Of a stretch of DNA of 6,951 nt, positions 1 through 6,253 are shown in pieces. The translations under genes were made by a program, and so were the position numbers. Source of the stretch: Sporomusaceae bacterium (GTDB taxonomy: Bacteria > Bacillota > Negativicutes > DSM-13327). The notes under the pieces are model-generated. The model was given only the letters and a program-made list of their open reading frames with translations. It had not been told where the DNA came from and did no database searches. Every line of letters begins with the position of its first letter. Position 1 is the stretch's first letter. Where the stretch lies: contig JAPUES010000233.1 in the NCBI GenBank assembly GCA_027492445.1, positions 1 through 6,951 of the forward strand, in the 5' to 3' direction.

Positions 1-2532
1 CCACTGTTGCAGTTGCTACTAGGTGAAATTACAGCTTTCCTTGGCGAAGAAAAACTAAGTTATTTTTGGCAAGGCAATGTGAAAAAAGTTGGTGCCAAGG
101 CAGTAGCAGATCATTTTTTTGCTTATTTGAAGAAAAAAATAGCAGCGGGACAACTCCAGCCACTTACCAATGTGTATGATGCAATAAATAGGCAAAAAGA
201 CAGTGTAAAAGAGGTAACTAGTCTCCTTATTGCATTGAGCAATAAAAATTTGCACGCCATCCTAGAAGGAAAGATAAAAGATACGGTCGCCGCCAACCTT
301 GCGAAGCTACCAGATGCGGAAATACAAGCTATTGTTGAAAATATTATGGGCAAAGAACTACAACCAATTAATTTATTTGGCGCTATTTTAGGATCTATTA
401 CGGGACTACTCTTGTATTTTGCCCAAAGTGCTTCGCCAGTCCCCATGGACGCAGGAACTGAACTCCTAGTTTCAGTAGCGGCCTATGGTTTTATTGGCTA
501 TATTACCAATGTCATAGCCTTACAGATGATTTTTAAACCATACTATAAAAAAGTAGTTATGGGTATAAACATACCCTTTACGCCTGGAGTTGTGGCGAAA
601 CAAAAACCTCGCTTTGCTGCATCCATGGGGGAATTTGTGGAAGAAAGTTTACTTGATGGGGGTAAATTACAGCAACTTTTTAAAGAAAATCGTAGTAGCA
701 TCGAGGAAAAATTCCAGAAAAACCTGTCTGTTGAAAATTATAAAGCGGCCGAAACCTTATTACTAGCGAATAAAGAGTTTATTACTGATAAGCTTTTGGG
801 ATTCATTCTGCGCCTTGGGGACAAAAAGAAAGGCATACTTTTTTCACCGATGATAGAAGTGTTCGCAGCAATCCATTCTTCAAAACTTTTTTATGGAGAA
901 TTAGAAGGCTTACTTTTAGATAAAGGGCATACCTACCTGCAAAATGCAGAGAAGTTACTAAGTAAAGAGCTGCAAGAAGTATTACAATCCAATGAGAAGC
1001 TAGAGTCTTTAGTACCAGAAGTTTTGCAAGGGGTAATATATGATTTTATAGACCGTTTCTTAAGGGGAGAAGTAACAGAACTCATTGCCAAAGTAGAAAA
1101 TGATGCTACGCTTGTAGAAATCATAGCAGAAGGCGAGAAAAACTTTGCTGCTTTTATTCCTACGACACTAGAGGAACAGTTAACAAGGGAACAAAAAAAC
1201 GCCATTAAAGATACAATTACCACTTATTTTGTACAAAAAATCCAATCTCCAGTCATGTGCCAAAGGTTACTAAGTTGGCTTGATGAAAAAATAGCAGGGC
1301 AAGTGACACCAGACAAACAGCTAGGGCAGTTATTTGGTGGCAAATTGATTGCTGTTTTCCAGGAAAATGTAGAATTTATTATGGCCCGCGTTGTTGGCAA
1401 TGTGCAAACAACAGTGGAAAAACAGCGTGATGGTATAAAAAAAGAGATATATGCAACCTTTCGTAAAAAGGCAAACCTTATTACTAGGCTAGCCGATCAT
1501 GTCCTAGATATTGAAAGTAGTATCTATCAAGTTGTGGATCATTTTATCGATGAAAAATTGCCAAATTATACAAAGGCTAAGGAAGATGAATTTAGAAAGA
1601 TTCTGATAGAAATTATTCAAGGGAAAGTAGCAAGGAGCAAGGTTAGTGAGCTTGGTATGACAATGGATGGGAAGGGACTTCAAAACGTAATCGCTAAGCT
1701 AATGGCGAGCAAACATACTAAGAGTGGTGTAAAGAAAGTAGTAGAGTTATTGCTAGATTCTTTCTATACAGTACCTATCAAGAAAATATTACATAGCCTT
1801 TCCTTACAGAGTCTTTCTCAGACATATAAAGTATTTGCAACGGAAATCGGAGAAGTTCGCTTGGCATTAACCGCTCAAATGGTGGACAAGGAAGCTGTTA
1901 TCCTACAGGAAATAGGCAACTTCATTAAAAAAGTATTTAAACGGAAGGTTTTACCGTTACAGGTTCATGAGCTAACAAGTGAAATTTCCCATGTAGACAT
2001 TGAAAAAATTATAAAAAACATCCTAGCAGTAATGGCTGAAAGTAAGGTCGTAACAGCTCAATTAGAAGACTACAGTAAAGCTATAAGTGAAAAAATTAAA
2101 GCTACTCCATTACATCAATTGCTAGATTTCTCCGTAGTGAAAGAAGATAGCGACCTACTTTTTAGGAAAAGCATTCAGGAAGAAGAAGGAAGAAGAACAA
2201 TAGAATTAGCCCTTCAAGCAATTATTAATCCCATAGTAGAGAATTGTAATGGGATTCTTGCACCGGATACGAAAGAATTTATCGCTCAGATCATCATTGC
2301 AAGTATTCTTGACTCTCTAGAAGAACATTTACTAGAGGTTATGAATGCTGTCAATGTAAAAGAAGTTACAACCAGAGAAATCAATACTATGGAGCCTAAG
2401 GAAATAGAGGACTTATTTCACTCTTTTGCCCGACCATATTTTAAAAAAATCGAGAAATATGGTTGGTTTGGTGGTGCCTTTGCCTTAGTGGCAGGTATGA
2501 TAGAAAAAATATGGGGAATCATTGGAAAATAA
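1..2532 (+). CDS. Tandem DUF445 family membrane-associated protein, 5'-truncated by the window edge
   Basis: The protein belongs to the DUF445 family (YheB-like, Pfam PF04286), whose biochemical role is unknown. The frame is open from base 1 (CCA CTG TTG...), so 843 codons of a longer gene are visible and the TTG at 7 is not a convincing start. Numbering from the first visible codon, residues about 119-141 (GKELQPINLFGAILG...) look like the C-terminal membrane-anchor end of one DUF445 unit. They are followed at about 153-181 by the N-terminal hallmark of a second unit (GFIGYITNVIALQMIFKPY), then IPFTPGVVAKQKPRFAASMG at 191-210. The rest is a long, charged, helix-rich region. The end (EIEDLFHSFARPYF, then a hydrophobic stretch from YGWFGGAF) again matches a DUF445 terminus. 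I therefore see two fused units, with membrane segments near residues 123-141 and 153-180 and at the extreme C-terminus. Family assignment is firm; function and topology are unknown. Confidence 0.88.
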   Translation, partial: PLLQLLLGEITAFLGEEKLSYFWQGNVKKVGAKAVADHFFAYLKKKIAAGQLQPLTNVYDAINRQKDSVKEVTSLLIALSNKNLHAILEGKIKDTVAANLAKLPDAEIQAIVENIMGKELQPINLFGAILGSITGLLLYFAQSASPVPMDAGTELLVSVAAYGFIGYITNVIALQMIFKPYYKKVVMGINIPFTPGVVAKQKPRFAASMGEFVEESLLDGGKLQQLFKENRSSIEEKFQKNLSVENYKAAETLLLANKEFITDKLLGFILRLGDKKKGILFSPMIEVFAAIHSSKLFYGELEGLLLDKGHTYLQNAEKLLSKELQEVLQSNEKLESLVPEVLQGVIYDFIDRFLRGEVTELIAKVENDATLVEIIAEGEKNFAAFIPTTLEEQLTREQKNAIKDTITTYFVQKIQSPVMCQRLLSWLDEKIAGQVTPDKQLGQLFGGKLIAVFQENVEFIMARVVGNVQTTVEKQRDGIKKEIYATFRKKANLITRLADHVLDIESSIYQVVDHFIDEKLPNYTKAKEDEFRKILIEIIQGKVARSKVSELGMTMDGKGLQNVIAKLMASKHTKSGVKKVVELLLDSFYTVPIKKILHSLSLQSLSQTYKVFATEIGEVRLALTAQMVDKEAVILQEIGNFIKKVFKRKVLPLQVHELTSEISHVDIEKIIKNILAVMAESKVVTAQLEDYSKAISEKIKATPLHQLLDFSVVKEDSDLLFRKSIQEEEGRRTIELALQAIINPIVENCNGILAPDTKEFIAQIIIASILDSLEEHLLEVMNAVNVKEVTTREINTMEPKEIEDLFHSFARPYFKKIEKYGWFGGAFALVAGMIEKIWGIIGK

Positions 2533-2567
2533 AATAAATGCATTTGGTTTATTTACATAATCCGCAA

Positions 2568-2630
2568 AATTTCTATATAACTTTAGTGAAAGCATTGACT
2601 AGTGGAAGAATATTCTCTAATATAGAAATT
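2568..2630. repeat. Perfect 11-bp inverted repeat framing the HD-GYP gene promoter
   Basis: AATTTCTATAT (2568-2578) and ATATAGAAATT (2620-2630) are exact reverse complements separated by 41 bp. The right arm overlaps the -10 box and reaches the expected transcription start, while the left arm lies upstream of the -35 box. Because the left arm would not be in the mRNA, any role would be at the DNA level, such as binding of a dimeric regulator. The arms are AT-rich, so chance is possible. Confidence 0.5.
2595..2623 (+). promoter_or_regulatory. Sigma-A type promoter for the HD-GYP gene
   Basis: TTGACT (2595-2600, 5 of 6 to the -35 consensus) and TAATAT (2618-2623, 4 of 6 to TATAAT) are separated by the optimal 17 bp. 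The predicted start is near 2630, giving a leader of about 29 nt before the ATG at 2659. It lies in the only sizeable gap between the DUF445 gene and the HD-GYP gene, so the HD-GYP gene and probably the ATPase gene after it can be expressed independently of the upstream gene. Confidence 0.7.
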
Positions 2631-2658
2631 AGGACATAAATGTATAAGGGGTAATAGA

Positions 2659-3771
2659 ATGCAGCGAATTTCCGTAGCTAATTTACAACCAGGAATGGTA
2701 ACCGCGTACAATGTTTTTAATTCCGATGGCAGTGTTTTAATTAAAGCGGATATTCCCTTAACGAATCTTTATGTTAAAAGATTAAAGCAATTTGGGTTAG
2801 GGTCAATTTACATAAAAAATCCTTTATTAGAGGGAATGGAAATACCTGAAATTGTTAAGGAAGATACCAAGAAAAAAGCGATACAAGTGGTACAGCATGC
2901 TTTTAAGCATTTTATAGAGCAGCGTGAAGTAGATATTGAGCCTTTCAAATTAATAGCAAACTCCTTGGCCGATGAGGTTATTTTAAATCGTGAATCCATG
3001 ATTCACTTGGCAGATACCAGAACCTTTGATGAGTATTTATATGGACATTCTGTGAATGTTTGTTTGCTGGCATTACTAACAGGTTTATTACTGGATTATA
3101 ATGTTACAAAACTGCGTGAAATGGCCCTTGGCGTATTGCTGCACGACCTTGGACAAACATTGGTACCTAATGAGATTGTAAGTAAACCAGGAAAACTGAC
3201 TAGCGACGAAATGAATGTTATCCGTCAGCATACGGAGTTTGGCTTTGAGGCGTTACGTAAGGTACGAGAGTTGTCGACTCCTGCTGCCCATGTTGCCTTT
3301 CAACACCATGAAAATTTTGATGGTTCTGGCTACCCCAGAGGGTTAAAAGGCACGGATATTCATGAGTATTCTCGTATTACATCCATTGCGAATATGTACG
3401 ATGCTCTTATTTCTGATAGACCTTATCGCAAAGCATTCTTACCACATGAAGCCTATGAAATCCTAATGACTTTAGGTCACAAATACTTTGATCCTAAAAT
3501 ATTAGATATTTTTCTAGCAAATGTAGCCATTTATCCGATTGGCAGCGTAGTAAAGCTAAGTACAGGAGCAACAGGAGTGGTTACCAATGTTATTAGAAGA
3601 ATGCAAACGAGACCAATTGTCAAAATCATTTGCGATGAAAAAGGGCAGGTAGTCCCTAGGCAAGAAGAAATTGATTTAACACAAAACAATACAATCTTTA
3701 TAAATAAACTATTAAATGAACAAGATGTGATTGCCTTAACCATGTCTTCTTTAGGTAAGAGTACTACATAA
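2659..3771 (+). CDS. HD-GYP domain protein, probable cyclic-di-GMP phosphodiesterase
   Basis: HD-GYP proteins are metal-dependent phosphodiesterases that hydrolyse cyclic-di-GMP. This one has 370 aa and no signal peptide or membrane segment, so it is probably cytoplasmic. Residues 1-60 form the N-terminal module often seen before HD-GYP in Firmicutes (starts LQPGMVTAYNVF), with a helical linker to about 115. The catalytic domain covers about 120-290. Candidate metal ligands are H130 (YGHSVNV), H162-D163, H191, H216-H217 and D248, and the GYP signature is DGSGYPRG (221-228). Residues 290-350 are a beta-rich tail (YPIGSVVKLSTGATGVV) common in this subfamily. The canonical HDxGK is HDLGQ here, Q166 replacing lysine. 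No receiver, PAS or GGDEF domain is attached, so the input signal is unclear. The ATG is supported by AAGGGG seven bases upstream. The ATPase gene follows after 52 bp, probably in the same transcript. Confidence 0.92.
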   Translation: MQRISVANLQPGMVTAYNVFNSDGSVLIKADIPLTNLYVKRLKQFGLGSIYIKNPLLEGMEIPEIVKEDTKKKAIQVVQHAFKHFIEQREVDIEPFKLIANSLADEVILNRESMIHLADTRTFDEYLYGHSVNVCLLALLTGLLLDYNVTKLREMALGVLLHDLGQTLVPNEIVSKPGKLTSDEMNVIRQHTEFGFEALRKVRELSTPAAHVAFQHHENFDGSGYPRGLKGTDIHEYSRITSIANMYDALISDRPYRKAFLPHEAYEILMTLGHKYFDPKILDIFLANVAIYPIGSVVKLSTGATGVVTNVIRRMQTRPIVKIICDEKGQVVPRQEEIDLTQNNTIFINKLLNEQDVIALTMSSLGKSTT

Positions 3772-3813
3772 AGATTATAAAGAAGCCCTGCTGGATAAAG
3801 GCCGTAGGGGAAT

Positions 3814-3819
3814 AAGGGG
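3814..3819 (+). promoter_or_regulatory. Closely spaced ribosome-binding site of the RarA-like gene
   Basis: AAGGGG lies only 4 nt before the ATG at 3824. The HD-GYP gene uses the same ATAAGGGGT element with 7 nt spacing. The start is kept because the protein beginning MDLFDYQ...NKPLAERMRPRTLDEF matches the family N-terminus. The short spacing may lower translation, or the TAGGGG at 3805-3810 may contribute. Confidence 0.55.
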
Positions 3820-3823
3820 TTCT

Positions 3824-5083
3824 ATGGATCTTTTCGATTACCAAGTCAATCAAACAATGGAAAATAAACCTCTTGCGGAGAGGATGAGGCCGAGGACCTT
3901 AGACGAATTTATTGGACAAGAACATTTGCTAGGCAAAGGCAGGTTACTTTGGAATTTGATTCAATCGGATCAAATTCAATCTATGATTCTCCAAGGGCCG
4001 CCAGCAACGGGTAAAACTAGCTTAGCCTCTATCATCAGCACCATTACCAGCGCTGACTTTGTGAAATTAAATGCCGTTTCTTTATCCATAGGGGATTTGC
4101 GGTCGGTTATGGAAAAAGCAAAGGACAGTTTGAAGTTTTACAGAAAGCAAACCATTGTCTTTTTAGATGAAATTCATGCCTTAAAATCAAATACCCAAAT
4201 GTCACTGCTGCAAGCAGTGGAAAATGGTACTTTTATTTTAATTGGGGCAACGACGGAAAGCATAACCCATGATATTATTCCGCCCCTTGTCTCCCGCTGT
4301 AAAGTCTATAACTTATATCCGCTGACAAGTAACGAAGTGAAAAAACTAGTACTAGCTGCATTAGGTGATAAAGAAAGAGGATTAGGAAATAAGAACCTAG
4401 AGATTGCCCTAAGTGCTCTTGATTATTTAGCTGATGTTTGCAATGGCGATGTGCGCAGTGCTTTAAATGCCCTAGAAGTTGCAGCATATTCTGTGAAAAG
4501 TGATGGAATCATTGAACTGGATACGGTAGAGCAAGCTTTTCAGTTTAGGCTCAATGGTATATCGACAACAGATTTTTACGATCTTACATCTGCCTTGATC
4601 AAATCAATGCGAGGAAGTCATACGGATGCTGCAATTTATTGGTTAGCCCGCATGCTAGATTCAGGGGTAGATCCAATTTTCATAGCAAGGAGAGTTGTCA
4701 TTCAAGCGGCTGAAGACGTTGGTCTTGCAAATCCTCAAGCCTTGCAAGTGGCAATTGCAGCCAAGCAAGCTGTTGAATTTATTGGAATGCCAGAGGCGCG
4801 TATCCCTTTAGCAGAAGCAGTTATATTCCTTTCAGAAAGTCCAAAATCAAATTCTGCATATAAAGCCATTAATAGTGCACTGCAAGCAGTAAAAAATAAT
4901 AGAAATTATCCAGTTCCAAACCAACTAAAAAATAGTTCAGGACTTTATGTTAATCCAATCGATTATCCTCATGCTAAGCTAGATTATTTACCAAAGGAGT
5001 TAAAAGAATACCAGTTTTATACACCACAAAATTCTGGTATTGAAGCAAGGATATTCGCAAAGCGCAATTCTACCGACAAGTAG
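3824..5083 (+). CDS. RarA/MgsA-family AAA+ ATPase (replication-associated recombination protein), divergent
   Basis: RarA/MgsA proteins are clamp-loader-like AAA+ ATPases that act at stalled replication forks with SSB. At 419 aa this one is of normal length. The N-terminus PLAERMRPRTLDEFIGQEHLLG (16-37) is typical. Visible motifs are Walker A GPPATGKTS (58-66), Walker B VFLDEIH (112-118), sensor-1 region GATTE (141-145) and arginine finger R158 in LVSRCKV. The C-terminal oligomerisation region (about 255-350) is well conserved: RGSHTDAAIYWLARMLDSG, FIARRVV, EDVGLANPQAL, GMPEARIPLAEA and PKSNSAY. Divergent points are A61 where GTGKT is usual, HALKS (118-122) where the family has HRFNK, and ESITHDI where it has ENPSFE. 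It could be the organism's only RarA or a second, specialised copy. It is probably co-transcribed with the HD-GYP gene; any functional tie between them is only inference. Confidence 0.88.
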   Translation: MDLFDYQVNQTMENKPLAERMRPRTLDEFIGQEHLLGKGRLLWNLIQSDQIQSMILQGPPATGKTSLASIISTITSADFVKLNAVSLSIGDLRSVMEKAKDSLKFYRKQTIVFLDEIHALKSNTQMSLLQAVENGTFILIGATTESITHDIIPPLVSRCKVYNLYPLTSNEVKKLVLAALGDKERGLGNKNLEIALSALDYLADVCNGDVRSALNALEVAAYSVKSDGIIELDTVEQAFQFRLNGISTTDFYDLTSALIKSMRGSHTDAAIYWLARMLDSGVDPIFIARRVVIQAAEDVGLANPQALQVAIAAKQAVEFIGMPEARIPLAEAVIFLSESPKSNSAYKAINSALQAVKNNRNYPVPNQLKNSSGLYVNPIDYPHAKLDYLPKELKEYQFYTPQNSGIEARIFAKRNSTDK

Positions 5084-5118
5084 TACTACAGTTATAAATA
5101 TCATAAGGTTTGTACTTG

Positions 5119-5152
5119 AAGCTTACTGTTACCATGAGGTAATTGTAAGCTT
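5119..5152 (+). terminator. Stem-loop terminator after the RarA-like gene
   Basis: AAGCTTAC (5119-5126) pairs with GTAAGCTT (5145-5152) and TTACC (5129-5133) with GGTAA (5138-5142), around a 4-nt ATGA loop. Between the two helices lie one G-U pair and one U-U mismatch, giving a stem of about 15 positions. It lies 35 bp after the ATPase stop codon and runs into a moderately T-rich stretch (TTTAATTTAT from 5151). The low GC and interrupted T-run make it a weak to moderate intrinsic terminator. Confidence 0.65.
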
Positions 5153-5159
5153 TAATTTA

Positions 5160-5228
5160 TAGTAAGATGTGTATAATTATTTGACTAGAAGGACATATTG
5201 TTAGAGTTGATGCTTTACTATCTTACTA
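5160..5228. repeat. Perfect 9-bp inverted repeat framing the activase upstream region
   Basis: TAGTAAGAT (5160-5168) and ATCTTACTA (5220-5228) are exact reverse complements, 51 bp apart. The right arm ends on the first base of the AGGAGG ribosome-binding site. The left arm sits immediately upstream of a TATAAT box. It could be a split operator. If transcripts read in from upstream, it could also be a long-range RNA stem next to the ribosome-binding site. Confidence 0.45.
5172..5177 (+). promoter_or_regulatory. Candidate -10 box for the activase gene
   Basis: TATAAT is a perfect sigma-A -10 match, 64 bp before the ATG at 5242. No good -35 sits 16-18 bp upstream, since that position overlaps the end of the terminator stem. 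The promoter would therefore need an activator or be weak. A TTGACT at 5181-5186 is an alternative -35 but has no acceptable -10 at 16-18 bp. Confidence 0.4.
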
Positions 5229-5233
5229 GGAGG
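5228..5233 (+). promoter_or_regulatory. Strong Shine-Dalgarno site of the activase gene
   Basis: AGGAGG lies 8 nt before the ATG at 5242, an ideal spacing that fixes the start codon. Its first base is also the last base of the right arm of the 9-bp inverted repeat. Confidence 0.8.
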
Positions 5234-5241
5234 ATTACTTT

Positions 5242-6201
5242 ATGCAGGCTTTTTTAGGGCTTGATGTTGGTTCTGTGAGTACCAATGTTGCAGTACTTAA
5301 TATGCAAGATGAAGTTGTTACTAATTTATATATACGAACTCAGGGGAGGCCCATTGATGCCGTACAAAAAGGGCTGAAACAGATTAAAGATTGCAATCCA
5401 GAATTGACAATAAAAGGGGTAGGAGCTACAGGGAGCGGCAGACAATTAGCAGGACTCGTGGTAGGTGCTGATGCGATTAAAAATGAAATTACAGCCCACG
5501 CTGTAGCTGCTATGCATATTGTTCCTGATGTACAGACGGTCATTGAGATTGGTGGACAAGATTCTAAAATGATTATTATTCGTAATGGAATCGTCACAGA
5601 TTTTGCTATGAATACAGTGTGTGCGGCAGGAACAGGTTCCTTCTTAGATCAACAAGCGGCTAGACTTAATATACCCATAGAAGAATTTGGCGAACGGGCC
5701 ATTGAATCGTCAGCGTCTGTAAGGGTAGCAGGACGTTGTGCAGTATTTGCCGAGTCGGATATGATTCACAAACAACAAACAGGACATCAAATTCCAGATA
5801 TTTTAAATGGCTTATGCCAAGCCTTAGTACGCAATTATCTTAATAATTTAGGCAAAGGTAAAGACATTCAAGGACCTATTATCTTTCAAGGTGGTGTAGC
5901 TGCCAATAAAGGCATGAAGCGTGCCTTTGAGGAGGCACTGCAGTGCTCGGTAATCGTGCCGCCCTATCATAATGTTATGGGAGCAATTGGGTCCGCGCTC
6001 TTAGCAAAGGAGAAAATGGCGAAAGTGCAGCAACTAAGCTTTTTTCGTGGTTTTGAGATAGTTGATGATACGTATACACCCCGTAGTTTTGAATGCGATG
6101 GCTGTCCTAATATATGTGAAGTCATTGAACTTAAAATAAATGATAAGATAGCATCCAGGTGGGGTGACCGTTGTGGTAAATGGACAAATAGCATAATTTG
6201 A
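5242..6201 (+). CDS. BadF/BadG/BcrA/BcrD-type ATPase, 2-hydroxyacyl-CoA dehydratase activase (HgdC-like)
   Basis: Proteins of this family are homodimeric, oxygen-sensitive iron-sulfur ATPases that push one electron, with ATP hydrolysis, into a dehydratase or reductase partner. The protein has the ASKHA-fold nucleotide motifs: LGLDVGSVST (5-14), GATGSGR (61-67), EIGGQDSKM (102-110) and FQGGVAANKGM (215-225). Two cysteines, C127 in NTVCAAGTGSF and C166 in GRCAVFAESDM, sit where HgdC holds its intersubunit [4Fe-4S] cluster; the residue numbers match those known for Acidaminococcus HgdC. At 319 aa it is longer than a minimal activase (about 260 aa). The extra tail contains C285, C288, C292 and C311 (FECDGCPNICEV...GDRCGKW), resembling the linker that joins activase and DUF2229 parts in large fused relatives. 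It lies alone on this strand, with its own candidate promoter, and converges on a dehydratase-like gene. The actual substrate pathway cannot be told from the sequence. Confidence 0.92.
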   Translation: MQAFLGLDVGSVSTNVAVLNMQDEVVTNLYIRTQGRPIDAVQKGLKQIKDCNPELTIKGVGATGSGRQLAGLVVGADAIKNEITAHAVAAMHIVPDVQTVIEIGGQDSKMIIIRNGIVTDFAMNTVCAAGTGSFLDQQAARLNIPIEEFGERAIESSASVRVAGRCAVFAESDMIHKQQTGHQIPDILNGLCQALVRNYLNNLGKGKDIQGPIIFQGGVAANKGMKRAFEEALQCSVIVPPYHNVMGAIGSALLAKEKMAKVQQLSFFRGFEIVDDTYTPRSFECDGCPNICEVIELKINDKIASRWGDRCGKWTNSII

Positions 6202-6248
6202 TAAGGATAATAGAGGTCAATACAATATTGGCCTCTATTATCCTTATC
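6200..6248. terminator. Long hairpin between convergent genes, probable bidirectional terminator
   Basis: Bases 6200-6222 pair with 6226-6248 over 23 positions around a 3-nt CAA loop. The only irregularity is T6217 against G6231, a G-U wobble in the + strand RNA and an A-C mismatch in the - strand RNA. The stem begins inside the activase stop codon and ends 5 bp before the stop codon of the opposing gene, so it fills the whole intergenic space. No immediate T-run follows on either side; on the + strand a T-rich stretch (TTGTTTTTCTTT) starts only about 10 nt later. Its position supports termination or 3'-end protection for both genes. Confidence 0.75.
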
Positions 6249-6253
6249 TGACA

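Noticed and set aside
7..9. TTG as the start of the DUF445 gene
   Set aside because: The frame is open to base 1, no ribosome-binding site can be seen, and the protein begins in the middle of a DUF445 unit, so the gene runs in from the left.
933..1223. 96-codon - strand reading frame inside the DUF445 gene
   Set aside because: Ser/Cys/Phe-rich translation typical of the antisense of a Glu/Lys-rich gene; no family resemblance.
2532..2554. AAATAAA/TTTATTT stem as a terminator of the DUF445 gene
   Set aside because: Only 7 A-T pairs with a 9-nt loop and no T-run; too weak to call.
3786..3810. Possible hairpin CCCT...AGGG between the HD-GYP and ATPase genes
   Set aside because: Only about four pairs with no continuing stem and no T-run; the gap is better read as an intra-operon spacer.
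5080..5089. Palindrome GTAGTACTAC over the ATPase stop codon
   Set aside because: A single short palindrome without loop or neighbouring repeats; chance is sufficient.
5181..5207. TTGACT with TAGAGT as the activase promoter
   Set aside because: Spacer is 15 bp and the -10 matches only 4 of 6; the TATAAT at 5172 is at least as good, so I did not list it as a feature.
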